Shown here piece after piece: positions 9,294-17,238 of a stretch of 64,000 bases of DNA. The position numbers and the translations under genes were made by a program. Numbering within the stretch: the stretch's first letter is position 1; the number at the start of each line of letters is the position of its first letter. Origin of the DNA: Sphingomonadaceae bacterium. GTDB taxonomy: Bacteria; Pseudomonadota; Alphaproteobacteria; Sphingomonadales; Sphingomonadaceae. The stretch is from positions 62,001-126,000 of the forward strand of contig JAPZTW010000009.1 of the NCBI GenBank assembly GCA_027533105.1, read 5' to 3'. The notes under the pieces are model-generated. The model made no database searches. It was given only the letters and a program-made list of their open reading frames with translations, and was not told the DNA's origin.

Positions 9294-9731
9294 TTAGCGG
9301 CAGCGGTAGCCGTCGTTGCTCGACGAGCGGTCGATCGCGCGGCCCAGCAGGGCGCCCCCGGCGGCACCAAGGATCGCGCCGAGGGTGCGATCGCCACGCC
9401 GTCCGGCGACTTCGCGCCCGATCAGCGCCCCGGCCACGCCGCCCACGATCAGGCCGGTCGTGCCGTCGCTGCGGCGGCAGTACTGGCGGCCATCGTCGCC
9501 GCGCCAGGTGCGGGTGTTGGCATAGACCGGCTCGCCATAGTAGCCGCGCTGGCGATAGTCGCCGCGATAGCCATCGCGATAGCCGTCACGGTAATCGCCG
9601 CGATAGTCCTGGCTGTAGTAATCGTCACCGCGACGGTCCCAGTCACCGCGCTGGGCCAGCGCGGGGCTGGCGGTCAACACCATGACGGGGGCCAGCAGCG
9701 CGAGGGCGGCGGTCTTGAAAGTCTGGGCCAT
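9294..9731 (-). CDS. Secreted glycine-zipper (2TM) protein, Asp/Arg/Tyr-rich
   Basis: The 145-residue protein has a signal peptide cleaved after about Ala26 (SPALA|QRGD). A mature N-terminus rich in Asp, Arg, Tyr and Gly has repeated YRDGYRDGYRGDYR-like units. Further on, a glycine-zipper segment GLIVGGVAGALIGREVAG and a second GAILGAAGGALLGRAI are typical of Gly-zipper outer-membrane or periplasmic proteins of the 17 kDa-antigen type. The exact role is unknown; envelope structure or stress is the usual context. Confidence 0.8.
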   Translation of the reverse strand: MAQTFKTAALALLAPVMVLTASPALAQRGDWDRRGDDYYSQDYRGDYRDGYRDGYRGDYRQRGYYGEPVYANTRTWRGDDGRQYCRRSDGTTGLIVGGVAGALIGREVAGRRGDRTLGAILGAAGGALLGRAIDRSSSNDGYRCR

Positions 9732-9871
9732 GTTCGGTCTCCGAGTGAGCTGATGCGTTCAGCTATAAGTGCCCCAACCTGAACGGCTCGCAACCGACCT
9801 GTCAGGGATGAAACTTTTTTCGTCTGCCATGCTGCTTGCCCCGTCAGGTCGCACGGTATAGCGCCGCGGCG

Positions 9872-10765
9872 ATGACCAGCCCCACCCCCTCGCCGCGCAC
9901 GGGCGGACTGCCGCTGGCGCTGGGAGCGCACCTCGTCTGGGGCCTGCTGCCGCTTTACCTGTGGCTGGTGTCGCACGTGCCGGCCTTCGAATTCGTTGGC
10001 TGGCGGGTGATCTCGTCGTTGCCGCTGTGCCTGCTGATCCTGGCCTGGCGCGGTCAACTGGGCGAGCTGGGTGCGGCCCTGGCCAATCGGCGCACGCGGC
10101 TGATGCTGCTGGCCTCGTCCGTGCTGATCGCGATCAACTGGGTGGTCTATGTCGCCGCGATCCAGACCGAGCAGGTCTATGCCGCCAGCGTCGGCTATTA
10201 CGTCACCCCGCTGCTCAGCGTGCTGGCCGGAACGCTGTTCCTGGGCGAGCGGCTGACCCGGCGGCAATGGCTGGCCGTGGCGATCTCTACCCTGGGCGTG
10301 GTGATCCTGGCCTGGGAAGCCCTCGCCACGCTGTGGATCAGCCTCGCACTGGCGCTGTCGTGGACCGCCTATGGCTTCGTGCGCAAGCTCGCCCCGGTTT
10401 CGGCGCTGACCGGGCTGTCGATCGAGGTGATGGTGCTGTTCCTGCCCGCATTGGCCGTGGCCGGCTATTTCGCACAGGGCCCGACCGGCAGCGCCCTGCT
10501 GGGCGGCTGGCAGGATGCCGCCCTGGTGCTGTTCTCGGGCGTGGTCACCGCCGTGCCGCTGGTCCTGTTCGCCATGGCGGCGCAGCGGCTGACCTATTCG
10601 ACCATGGGGATGATCCAGTTCATCTCCCCCTCGATGGTCTTCGTGCTGGGGCTGGTGTTCTTCCACAAGCCGCTCGACGGGGCGCAACTGGTCAGCTTCG
10701 CCCTGATCTGGACCGCGATTGCCCTGTTCGTCTGGGACCTGCTGGCGAGGCCGAGAACGGCCTAG
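9872..10765 (+). CDS. rarD: RarD-type EamA/DMT family permease
   Basis: The 297-residue protein consists of about ten hydrophobic helices forming two EamA-type halves. LVWGLLPLYLW near the N-terminus and SWTAYGFVRKLAPV mid-protein are typical of RarD. The family comprises drug/metabolite exporters of the inner membrane; RarD was named for chloramphenicol phenotypes, and its substrate is not settled. An upstream in-frame ATG at 9836 exists, but 9872 fits the family start. It converges on pyrC, 8 bp apart. Confidence 0.87.
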   Translation: MTSPTPSPRTGGLPLALGAHLVWGLLPLYLWLVSHVPAFEFVGWRVISSLPLCLLILAWRGQLGELGAALANRRTRLMLLASSVLIAINWVVYVAAIQTEQVYAASVGYYVTPLLSVLAGTLFLGERLTRRQWLAVAISTLGVVILAWEALATLWISLALALSWTAYGFVRKLAPVSALTGLSIEVMVLFLPALAVAGYFAQGPTGSALLGGWQDAALVLFSGVVTAVPLVLFAMAAQRLTYSTMGMIQFISPSMVFVLGLVFFHKPLDGAQLVSFALIWTAIALFVWDLLARPRTA

Positions 10766-10773
10766 CCGCCAGT

Positions 10774-11805
10774 TCAGCCGACGAACCGCCAGGCCAGCGT
10801 CTCGCCGGCGTGGAACGGCACGATCGGGGTGCCATTGGCGTCGATCAGTTCGGGCACCTGGGCACCGCTGCGCTCCAGCGTGACCGTGTCGGCGTTCACT
10901 GGCAGGCGATAGAAGGCCGGGCCATTGAGGCTGGCAAAGCCCTCGAACTTGTCGATCGCGCCTTCTTCCTCGAACACGGCGAGATAGCTTTCGAGCGCAT
11001 GGGGCGCGTTGAAAATGCCCGCGCAGCCGCAGGACGATTCCTTCGCCCCCACCGCGTGCGGCGCGCTGTCCGTACCCAGGAAGAACTTGGCATTGCCCGA
11101 TGTCGCCGCCTGGCGCAGCGCCAGCCGGTGCACTTCGCGCTTGGCGACGGGCAGGCAGTACATGTGCGGGCGGATGCCGCCGGCGAACATCGCGTTGCGG
11201 TTGATGTGGAGATGCTGCGGCGTGATCGTCGCCGCCACGTTCGGCCCGGCGCCCTCGACAAATTCGACCGCATCCTTGGTGGTGATATGCTCGAACACGA
11301 TCCTGAGGCCGGGCAGATCGCGGACCAGCCCCGAGAGCGTGCGTTCGATGAACACCGCCTCGCGATCGAAGATGTCGACATGGCTATCGGTCACTTCACC
11401 ATGGATCAGCAGCGGCATGCCGATCGCTTCCATCCGCTCCAGCACAGGGCGGATATTGGCGACATCGGTCACCCCGTGGGCCGAGCCGGTGGTGGCATGG
11501 GCGGGATAGAGCTTGGCCGCGGTGAACACGCCTTCGGCAAAGCCGCGCGCGATCTCGTCCGCGTCGATCGTGTCGGTCAGGTAAGCGGTCATCAGCGGGG
11601 TGAAGCCCGGCCCGGCCGCAGCGATGATCCGCTCGCGATAGGCCGCTGCTGCCGCCACGGTGGTGATCGGGGGCGACAGGTTGGGCATCACGATCGCCCG
11701 CGCAAACTGGCGCGCGGTATGCCTGGCCACGCCTTCCAGCACGGCCCCGTCGCGCAGATGAACATGCCAATCGTCGGGGCGGCGGATAGTCAGAGTCTGA
11801 ACCAT
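10774..11805 (-). CDS. pyrC: Dihydroorotase
   Basis: This 343-residue class II (E. coli PyrC-like) dihydroorotase interconverts carbamoyl-aspartate and dihydroorotate in pyrimidine synthesis. The zinc ligands are visible as DWHVHLRDG (His14, His16), the carboxylated-lysine region [11 protein letters not shown], a histidine in FEHITT, and the Asp in FLGTDSAPH. The frame is open to 11967, but that extra peptide is encoded by an intergenic repeat, so the ATG at 11805 is preferred. pyrE lies separately at 29 kb. Confidence 0.94.
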   Translation of the reverse strand: MVQTLTIRRPDDWHVHLRDGAVLEGVARHTARQFARAIVMPNLSPPITTVAAAAAYRERIIAAAGPGFTPLMTAYLTDTIDADEIARGFAEGVFTAAKLYPAHATTGSAHGVTDVANIRPVLERMEAIGMPLLIHGEVTDSHVDIFDREAVFIERTLSGLVRDLPGLRIVFEHITTKDAVEFVEGAGPNVAATITPQHLHINRNAMFAGGIRPHMYCLPVAKREVHRLALRQAATSGNAKFFLGTDSAPHAVGAKESSCGCAGIFNAPHALESYLAVFEEEGAIDKFEGFASLNGPAFYRLPVNADTVTLERSGAQVPELIDANGTPIVPFHAGETLAWRFVG

Positions 11806-11817
11806 GCCCCCCCATAA

Positions 11818-11916
11818 CCGCTCGCCCTGAGCTTGTCGAAGGGCGGTTCCTCCTTTTTTGCGCAGCGCACTGCCGCATGAAGAACGGTGCTTCGACAAGC
11901 TCAGCACGAACGGCCT
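11818..11916. repeat. Hyphenated palindromic intergenic repeat, GAGCTTGTCGAA family
   Basis: One arm near 11821-11845 reads CCTGAGCTTGTCGAAGGGCG. The inverted partner at 11888-11912 reads TTCGACAAGCTCAGCACGAA. They face each other across about 45 bp between pyrC and ygfZ. Related single or degenerate copies occur at 18997-19024 and about 44725-44745. The unit has no coding potential of its own, but read in frame it gives RQAQ(D/G)ER or FDKLS-like peptides. Confidence 0.75.
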
Positions 11917-11957
11917 TTGGGGGTGGATTGGCGGCGGGAAAACCCTATCTGTCATCC

Positions 11958-12668
11958 ATGACTGCAACCAATCTGACCGACCGCGCCGTGATCCGCCTGA
12001 CCGCCACCGAGCCGGGCGAAGACCTGCGCGGGTTCCTCAATGGGCTGGTCACCAATGACGTTTCGGGCACCCTCCCCGTCTGGGCGGCATTGCTGACCCC
12101 GCAGGGCAAGGTGATTGCCGATTTCCTGGTCTGGGCCAATGGCGATGACCTGCTGCTCGATTGCGAGGCAGCCGCGGCCGAGGCGCTGGTGAAGCGCCTG
12201 TCGATGTACCGGCTGCGCCGCAAGATCGCGATTGCGCTCGATCCCGCCGTGGGCGTGCACTGGCAGCCGGGCGATGGCCCCGCGCCCGATCCGCGCCTGC
12301 CCGCGCTGGGCCAGCGCTGGCTGGGGGAGGCGGCTGGCGGCGATGCTGCAGCCGCCTGGCGCCAGCACCGCCTGTCGCTGGGGGTGACCGAAGGCGCGGC
12401 GGAACTGGCTGACCTGCTCTGGCTGGAATGCAATGCCGCCGAACTGAACGGCGTGTCCTTCACCAAGGGCTGCTATGTCGGGCAGGAGAATACCGCGCGG
12501 ATGAACTGGCGGCAGAAGGTCAACCGGCGGCTGGTGGTCGTACCGCTGGCCGAGAGCGATCCGGCGCGGCAGCGCGCCGCCTATCCGGAGCTGGGCCTGG
12601 CAGTCGATCATCGGCGGGTGGAGGATCTCGATCCCGCCACCCTGCCCGGCTGGCTTCAGCTGGCCTGA
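11958..12668 (+). CDS. ygfZ: YgfZ/IBA57-type folate-binding Fe-S cluster maturation protein
   Basis: The 236-residue protein carries the YgfZ signature KGCYVGQE at residues 170-177, with the conserved cysteine. YgfZ uses tetrahydrofolate to support assembly or repair of certain 4Fe-4S enzymes, such as MiaB. The frame opens at 11877, but those first 27 codons come from the intergenic repeat, and the ATG at 11958 gives a normal family start ([18 protein letters not shown]). The 3' end overlaps the convergent TetR gene by 13 bp. Confidence 0.9.
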   Translation: MTATNLTDRAVIRLTATEPGEDLRGFLNGLVTNDVSGTLPVWAALLTPQGKVIADFLVWANGDDLLLDCEAAAAEALVKRLSMYRLRRKIAIALDPAVGVHWQPGDGPAPDPRLPALGQRWLGEAAGGDAAAAWRQHRLSLGVTEGAAELADLLWLECNAAELNGVSFTKGCYVGQENTARMNWRQKVNRRLVVVPLAESDPARQRAAYPELGLAVDHRRVEDLDPATLPGWLQLA

Positions 12669-13264
12669 TCGTCTTCCGACCTGGCCGGCGCCAGCCCGGC
12701 TTTCACCGCCTGATTGACCAGCATGGCCTCGGCAATGTCGCGCGCGGTGGTGCGCGGCAGCTTCAGCGAATGGGCCAGTGCCCCGCCCAGCAGGGCATCG
12801 CCCATCGCCATCAGGCACAGCGCGTGGGCCACGCCGCGCATCTGGCCCGAACCGAATTCGTCGAGATCCTGGACCAGGTCGTGGATCGCGCTGACCAGCG
12901 GATCGAGCGCATCCTCGTTGCCGTTCATCAGCATCCAGCTGGCCAGAGCCCCGCCGCCTTCCTTGTCAAAGGCATCGAAGGCCAGGTCCACGACCTCGCG
13001 CGCGCTGCCCTCGCCCTTGCGGCTGGCCAGCACGGCTTCCTCCACCGTGGCGCAAATGGTGATCGCCAGGTGTTCGGCCAGCGCCTTCTGCAGCCCGGCG
13101 GCCGAGCCGAAGTGGTGCAGCAGGTTGGCGTGCGTGCGCCCGATTCGCGCGGCCACGGCCTTCAGCGTCACTGCCTGCGGGCCCAGTTCGATCAACAGCG
13201 CCCGCGCGGCTTCCAGCGCGACGGTGCGGCTTTCTTCCTGGCTGAGTCTTTTCCTTATTGACAT
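12656..13264 (-). CDS. TetR/AcrR family transcriptional regulator
   Basis: The 202-residue regulator has an N-terminal helix-turn-helix (about residues 16-62, including TLKAVAARIGRTHANLLHHFGS) and an alpha-helical ligand-binding domain. It is divergent from a PF10118-type gene with only 28 bp between start codons. A perfect palindrome sits on its own start codon, so repression of both genes is likely. The ligand is unknown. Confidence 0.88.
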   Translation of the reverse strand: MSIRKRLSQEESRTVALEAARALLIELGPQAVTLKAVAARIGRTHANLLHHFGSAAGLQKALAEHLAITICATVEEAVLASRKGEGSAREVVDLAFDAFDKEGGGALASWMLMNGNEDALDPLVSAIHDLVQDLDEFGSGQMRGVAHALCLMAMGDALLGGALAHSLKLPRTTARDIAEAMLVNQAVKAGLAPARSEDDQAS

Positions 13265-13272
13265 AGATGTCA
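13259..13272. promoter_or_regulatory. Candidate TetR operator, 6-2-6 palindrome
   Basis: TGACATAGATGTCA is a perfect inverted repeat with a 2-base centre. It overlaps the ATG of the TetR gene (13264-13262) and lies 20 bp upstream of the divergent gene. A -35-like TTGACA at 13258-13263 is part of it, so a bound repressor would block transcription towards the plus-strand gene. Confidence 0.6.
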
Positions 13273-13292
13273 GTTAATCCTAACAGGGCACC

Positions 13293-14186
13293 ATGAACGC
13301 ACCCACCAAGTTCCCGCTCGACGTAGAACCCGCCGCCGCCTTGGGCAAGGCCGGTCCTACTCCCGCCGACCTGACCATCACCGTGCGTGATGAACGCTTC
13401 GGCCGCGACCAGAAGCCCGGCCGCTGGTGGCTCAACAACGATCCGGTGGCGACGGCCTGGCACAATGCCCTGTCGGCCACCTTCCCGCGCGGCGAAGCCT
13501 TCTTCATCGAAGCGGTGAAGGCCCACCGCGAAGGCGCCGGGCCCAAGCTGGAGGCCGAGATCCGCGCCTTCATCAAGCAGGAAATCAACCACACCCGCGA
13601 ACATATCGCCTTCAACCGCGCCGCGGTGGATGCCGGCTATGACCTCGACGCGATCGACCAGCGGGTTGCCGCGAACCTGGAACTGACCAAGGACCGCCCG
13701 GCGATCCTCAACCTCGCCGTTACCATGGCGCTTGAGCATTACACCGCGATGATGGCGCAGGAATTCCTCGCCAACCCGCAGCACTTTGCCGGGGCCGAGC
13801 CGGAAACCGCCGCGATGTGGCGCTGGCACGCGGTCGAGGAAATCGAGCACAAGGGCGTCGCCTATGACACCTGGCTCCACGCCACCAAGGACTGGACCCG
13901 CTATCGGCGCTGGAAGGTGAAGAGCCTGATGATGCTGATCGTGACGATGAACTTCATCCGCAACCGCTGGCAGGACACCATCGAACTGCTGCGGCAGGAC
14001 GGGCTGACCGGCTGGAAGGTCAAGGCCAAGCTGGCCTGGTACCTGGTCGGCACGCCGGGCGTGCTGCGCCGGATCTTCCCGGCCTGGTGTTCCTACTTCC
14101 TGCCGGGCTTCCACCCCTGGAACCACGACGACCGTGCCCTGATCAGCAAGCACGACAGCGAGTTCAAGGGCGCCGTGCTGGCCTGA
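13293..14186 (+). CDS. PF10118-type predicted metal-dependent hydrolase
   Basis: The 297-residue protein has His/Glu motifs spaced as in the PF10118 family: KQEINHTREHIAFN, ALEHYTAMMAQE and HAVEEIEHKGVAYD. Together they suggest a ferritin-like or membrane-associated di-metal site. A hydrophobic segment near LMMLIVTMNFI and the C-terminal WYLVGTPGVLRRIFP suggest membrane contact. The biochemical reaction is not established. Control by the adjacent divergent TetR gene is likely. Confidence 0.75.
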   Translation: MNAPTKFPLDVEPAAALGKAGPTPADLTITVRDERFGRDQKPGRWWLNNDPVATAWHNALSATFPRGEAFFIEAVKAHREGAGPKLEAEIRAFIKQEINHTREHIAFNRAAVDAGYDLDAIDQRVAANLELTKDRPAILNLAVTMALEHYTAMMAQEFLANPQHFAGAEPETAAMWRWHAVEEIEHKGVAYDTWLHATKDWTRYRRWKVKSLMMLIVTMNFIRNRWQDTIELLRQDGLTGWKVKAKLAWYLVGTPGVLRRIFPAWCSYFLPGFHPWNHDDRALISKHDSEFKGAVLA

Positions 14187-14343
14187 CCGGCGTTCCGGAC
14201 CTGATCCGAGACCACAAACCTGCCCGTCGTCCCGAACTTGATCCGGGACTGCTGGCCTGACCGTCGTCCCGGACTTGATCCGGGACCGCTGGCCATTCAA
14301 GCGCATGACCGCCAGCGATCCCGGCTTTCGCCGGGATGACGCG
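14187..14343. repeat. Cluster of four degenerate ACTTGATCCGGG-type repeats
   Basis: Head-to-tail units at about 14190, 14227 and 14264 read CGTCCCG(A/G)ACTTGATCCGGGA-like. An inverted unit near 14315-14341 has GATCCCGGCTTTCGCCGGGA. Each can fold into a short hairpin. They fill the gap between the PF10118 gene and the GNAT gene. The same family recurs at 58694-58792. Confidence 0.75.
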
Positions 14344-14351
14344 TGCTCTGG

Positions 14352-14909
14352 CTAGGCCGCGCGCATCAGCGGCGGGTCATCATTGCCGCGACACGTCTCA
14401 CCCAGCTCGAGCTCATGCTCGATCGAGGCCACTTCCGCCCCGCGGGCCAGGCTGAAGCGCTGGCGGATCTGCCCGGTCGGCCGGAAGCCGACCTTGCGCA
14501 GCACCCGGCCCGAAGCCGGATTGTCGATGAAGTGCCCGGCGACCAGCCGCCGGTAACCCAGCGTCCGCGCCAGGCCAATCACCGCCCGCGCTGCCTCGCT
14601 GGCATAGCCCTGGCCCCAGTATTCGCGGGCCAGCCAGTACCCCAGCTCGATCTCGTCACCATCGGCGGCAAAGCCGATGCAGCCGATCAGCCGCGCCGGT
14701 TCGGCCCTGGTCGGCAGGGTGATGAGGAAATGGGGCAGGCGCTGGTCCTGCGGCTGGCTGGCAAACCAGCGGGCATCGTCCGCCGTATAGGGCCAGGGCG
14801 CCTTGGCCAGGTTCCTGACCACCGCCTCGTCCGCCACGCGGGCCAACAGTTCCTGCCAGTCCTCCGGCCAGGCAGGCCGCAGGAACAGCCGTTCGCTGCG
14901 CATGAACAT
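14352..14909 (-). CDS. GNAT family N-acetyltransferase (RimJ/RimL-like)
   Basis: The 185-residue protein begins MFMRSERLFLRPAWPEDW, typical of the RimJ/RimL subgroup. It has the acetyl-CoA-binding motif YWGQGYASEAARAVIGLA and the C-terminal GHFIDNPASGRVLRKVGF. It likely acetylates a protein N-terminus or a small amine; the target is unknown. The frame is open to 15053, but a GAGG-rich ribosome-binding site precedes the ATG at 14909. Confidence 0.88.
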   Translation of the reverse strand: MFMRSERLFLRPAWPEDWQELLARVADEAVVRNLAKAPWPYTADDARWFASQPQDQRLPHFLITLPTRAEPARLIGCIGFAADGDEIELGYWLAREYWGQGYASEAARAVIGLARTLGYRRLVAGHFIDNPASGRVLRKVGFRPTGQIRQRFSLARGAEVASIEHELELGETCRGNDDPPLMRAA

Positions 14910-15014
14910 CGTCACTCTCCACTCTCCTCGCGGCCCCGCGCGGCCCGCCCTAGAGCGGCTGCGTGACGCCTCGGTTACATCGACCCCGGCGCTTGTGCGG
15001 GGCGGCAGAGGGAG

Positions 15015-15051
15015 AAATGAAAAGAGGGAGACGGGCGGGCCCCTCTCCCTC
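15015..15051 (-). terminator. Rho-independent terminator of rplU-rpmA
   Basis: The arms GAGGGAGA (15024-15031) and TCTCCCTC (15044-15051) form an 8-bp stem. On the minus strand it is followed by TTTTCATTT (15023-15015). It lies about 65 bp after the rpmA stop and before the GNAT gene. Confidence 0.75.
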
Positions 15052-15116
15052 ATTCGGCCGGATCGGTGATCCGGCGGGGGCTGCCCATCAAGGACAGCCC
15101 ATGATCGACTGTCCGG

Positions 15117-15383
15117 TTATTCGGCGGCAATTGCCATGTCGACCGACACGTACTTGCGGCCCAGCTTGCCATCGTGGAAGCGGACTCGGCCTTCGGTCAG
15201 CGCGAACAGGGTGTGATCCTTGCCCATGCCGACGTTGGCGCCCGGGTACACGCGGGTACCGCGCTGACGGATGATGATGTTGCCGCCGACCACTTCCTGG
15301 CCGCCGAACTTCTTCACGCCAAGGCGACGGCCGGCCGAATCACGACCGTTACGCGACGAACCGCCTGCTTTCTTGTGTGCCAT
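15117..15383 (-). CDS. rpmA: 50S ribosomal protein L27
   Basis: The 88-residue protein begins [20 protein letters not shown], the typical L27 N-terminus, and has the [20 protein letters not shown] core. L27 reaches towards the peptidyl-transferase centre of the 50S subunit. There is no Firmicutes-type cleaved N-terminal extension. It is the second gene of the rplU-rpmA operon, 19 bp after rplU, and is followed by a terminator. Confidence 0.98.
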   Translation of the reverse strand: MAHKKAGGSSRNGRDSAGRRLGVKKFGGQEVVGGNIIIRQRGTRVYPGANVGMGKDHTLFALTEGRVRFHDGKLGRKYVSVDMAIAAE

Positions 15384-15402
15384 CTCGATCTACTCCGAAT
15401 GC

Positions 15403-15765
15403 TTATTCAGCGGCCGCTTCGGCCTTGGGGGCGGCCTTCTTGGCAGCCTTCTTCGCCGGGGCTTCGCCCGCGCCGACGGCGACAATGCGCAGCAGGGTCA
15501 TCTGCTGGCGGTGGCCGTTCTTGCGACGATAGTTGTGACGGCGGCGCTTCTTGAACACCACCACCTTCTCGCTCTTCGCCTGGGCGATGATCTCGGCCGA
15601 AACGACGACGCCCTTGGCATCCTTCACTTCGCCACCGTCACCAGCCAGCAGAACATCTGCGAGCGTGATGGTTTCGCCAGCTTCACCAGCCAGCTTCTCA
15701 ACCGCGATCTTGTCTCCGGCGGCAACCCGGTACTGCTTGCCGCCAGTGCGCACTACAGCGAACAT
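15403..15765 (-). CDS. rplU: 50S ribosomal protein L21
   Basis: The 120-residue protein begins [14 protein letters not shown] and has the rRNA-contacting segment [20 protein letters not shown]. The C-terminus extends beyond the bare L21 fold (about 103 residues) as a Lys/Ala tail ([18 protein letters not shown]), common in alphaproteobacteria. The frame is open to 15822, but the ATG at 15765 is the family start. It is the first gene of rplU-rpmA, with a promoter and leader hairpin upstream. Confidence 0.97.
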   Translation of the reverse strand: MFAVVRTGGKQYRVAAGDKIAVEKLAGEAGETITLADVLLAGDGGEVKDAKGVVVSAEIIAQAKSEKVVVFKKRRRHNYRRKNGHRQQMTLLRIVAVGAGEAPAKKAAKKAAPKAEAAAE

Positions 15766-15798
15766 GTGACCTATTCCGTGTTTAAAGCATAGCAGCCG

Positions 15799-15814
15799 CC
15801 CCGCGTGTGCGGGG
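15799..15814 (-). promoter_or_regulatory. GC hairpin in the rplU 5' leader
   Basis: CCCCGC and GCGGGG (15799-15804 and 15809-15814) enclose a 4-base loop in the untranslated leader of rplU. It could be an L21 autoregulatory or attenuator element. Nothing beyond the stem supports a specific mechanism. Confidence 0.4.
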
Positions 15815-15831
15815 TGCCGCAAGAAGGTGCG

Positions 15832-15860
15832 CCCCTAGTCCAAGGGTGGCGGGCTGTCAA
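15832..15860 (-). promoter_or_regulatory. Candidate promoter of rplU-rpmA
   Basis: On the minus strand the -35 box TTGACA (15860-15855) is a perfect match. A 17-base spacer follows, then TAGGGG as a weak -10 (15837-15832). It lies 67-95 bp upstream of the rplU start. Confidence 0.55.
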
Positions 15861-15922
15861 CCAAGAGGCCTGAGGAATCTTGCGCGCTGGCGCAGGAAAT
15901 CGGGCGTGCTATGGCTGCGGCG

Positions 15923-16420
15923 ATGAATCGCTCGCTCACCTGCCTGATCCCCGCGCTTTTGCTGGGGGCCTGCTCGACCACTCCGGGGGCATATCCCTCG
16001 CTGGCCAAGCGCCCGATCGAACGGGTGAGCGGAACGCTTGAAGCCCCGCCACCCCCACCGCCGCCCGCGCCGGTCGATCCGGCGGTGCTGCGCAGCCTCG
16101 ATTCGCTGCTGGAACGGGTGCGCGAGGCCGATAGCCGCTTCCGCGCAGCCGAACCGGGCGTGCGCCGCCAGGTGCTGGCGGCCAGTGGCGCGGCCATGGC
16201 CAGCGAGGCCTGGTCGGTCGCCACGGTGGCGCTGTCCGGCCTCCAGGCTGTCCGCAGCGAGGCGCTGGTCGCCCTGGCCGAGATCGATTCGATCTATGCC
16301 GTCGGCCGGATCGAGGGCGAACCGGCGGCCGAGGCCAAGGCCACCCGCGAAGCTGCCATGGCCATCGTGCTGGAGCAGGATCGGGTGATCGCCGACCTGC
16401 AGGGGCGGCTCGCGAATTAG
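15923..16420 (+). CDS. Small putative lipoprotein, unknown function
   Basis: The 165-residue protein has a signal peptide MNRSLTCLIPALLLGAC ending in a lipobox (Cys17). A proline run in the linker is followed by an alanine-rich, probably helical, C-terminal domain with periodic charged residues. No family is recognised. An in-frame ATG at 15911 is an alternative start, and neither start has a clear Shine-Dalgarno. The 3' end overlaps the convergent moaE by 4 bp. Confidence 0.7.
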   Translation: MNRSLTCLIPALLLGACSTTPGAYPSLAKRPIERVSGTLEAPPPPPPPAPVDPAVLRSLDSLLERVREADSRFRAAEPGVRRQVLAASGAAMASEAWSVATVALSGLQAVRSEALVALAEIDSIYAVGRIEGEPAAEAKATREAAMAIVLEQDRVIADLQGRLAN

Positions 16421-16875
16421 CGCCAGCGCGCCAGGTCCGCGTGATCCTGCTCGCGCGGTTCGATCCAGTGCCAGGCGCCATCGCGCAGTTCGCGCTTCCA
16501 GAACCACGAATCGCTCTTGAGGTGGTCCATCGCGAAATCGACCGCGTCGATCGCCGCGCGGCGATGCTCGGCGGCGGCGGAAACGCAGACGATCGGCTCG
16601 CCGGGATAAAGTTTCCCCACCCGGTGGAGCATCAGCAGGCCCATCAGGCCGAATCGCAGCGCCGCCGTCTCGGCCAGCGCCCGCATCCCCGGCAGGGTCA
16701 GCGGTTCGTAATGCGACAGCTCCAGCGCCTCGACCCGCCCGCCGTCCTTGGCCTGCCCGCGCACTTCGCCCACGAAAGTGCAGACCCCGCCCAGCCCCGG
16801 ATGGGCCTGGGTAAAGGGGCCGATGAAGGTGCCGGGAATGAACGGCTCGGTCAGCAGGCGAACGTCGATTGTCAT
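16417..16875 (-). CDS. moaE: Molybdopterin synthase catalytic subunit
   Basis: The 152-residue protein transfers sulfur from thiocarboxylated MoaD to cyclic pyranopterin monophosphate to form molybdopterin. Motifs are GGVCTFVGEVRG near the N-terminus, LELSHYEPLT, and the catalytic-lysine region DHLKSDSWFWKRE. It belongs to the moaA-moaD-moaE cluster but is separated from moaD by a 125-bp gap filled with an intergenic repeat. Confidence 0.94.
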   Translation of the reverse strand: MTIDVRLLTEPFIPGTFIGPFTQAHPGLGGVCTFVGEVRGQAKDGGRVEALELSHYEPLTLPGMRALAETAALRFGLMGLLMLHRVGKLYPGEPIVCVSAAAEHRRAAIDAVDFAMDHLKSDSWFWKRELRDGAWHWIEPREQDHADLARWR

Positions 16876-16897
16876 AACCCCGCACCTGTTCTTAACT

Positions 16898-16992
16898 CGT
16901 CATGCTGAACTTGTTTCAGCATCCATCTCTCCTCCCGATGTGACCTTTGGGGTCAAGGCCCAATGGACCCTGAAACAAGTTCAGGGTGACGG
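16898..16992. repeat. Hyphenated inverted repeat, GAACTTGTTTCAG family (copy 1)
   Basis: The left arm, GTCATGCTGAACTTGTTTCA and a few more bases (16899-16927), pairs with CCTGAAACAAGTTCAGGGTG (about 16969-16988) across about 37 bp of unique DNA. A second copy with nearly identical arms and a different centre is at 48751-48842. This copy sits between moaD and moaE. Confidence 0.8.
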
Positions 16993-16999
16993 GAAAAAG

Positions 17000-17236
17000 C
17001 TAGCCCCCGCTGACCGGTGGCAGGAAGGCCAGTTCGTCCCCCTCCGCCAGCACGATCCCGCCCGGTTCGGCCAGGAGTTCGCCGTTGAGCGCGATCCGCA
17101 CCCGCTCATCGAGCAGGGCCACGGCCAGCTCGACCGGCAGTGCGGCAAGGGTCGTTTCGAGCGGGCCGGGTGCCACCGCACGCTCGGCTCCGCCGGCGAG
17201 GTCGGCCAGCCGCCCCAGGAAAACCAGCCGGGCCAT
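17000..17236 (-). CDS. moaD: Molybdopterin synthase sulfur carrier subunit
   Basis: The 78-residue protein with a ubiquitin-like fold ends in PPVSGG. The C-terminal Gly-Gly is the site of thiocarboxylation for molybdopterin synthesis. It lies 2 bp after moaA on the same strand, so it is co-transcribed. The sequence is Ala/Leu-rich but length and ending fit MoaD. Confidence 0.92.
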   Translation of the reverse strand: MARLVFLGRLADLAGGAERAVAPGPLETTLAALPVELAVALLDERVRIALNGELLAEPGGIVLAEGDELAFLPPVSGG

Positions 17237-17238
17237 GG

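Noticed and set aside
9836..9871. Upstream ATG for rarD
   Set aside because: It adds 12 residues (MPRQVARYSAAA) not fitting the family, and the ATG at 9872 begins the normal N-terminus.
11806..11967. N-terminal extension of pyrC
   Set aside because: The extra residues are translations of the palindromic repeat ([15 protein letters not shown]); the family start is at 11805.
14187..14343. CRISPR-like array
   Set aside because: The units are degenerate, unevenly spaced, mixed in direction, and there are no unique spacers or cas genes.
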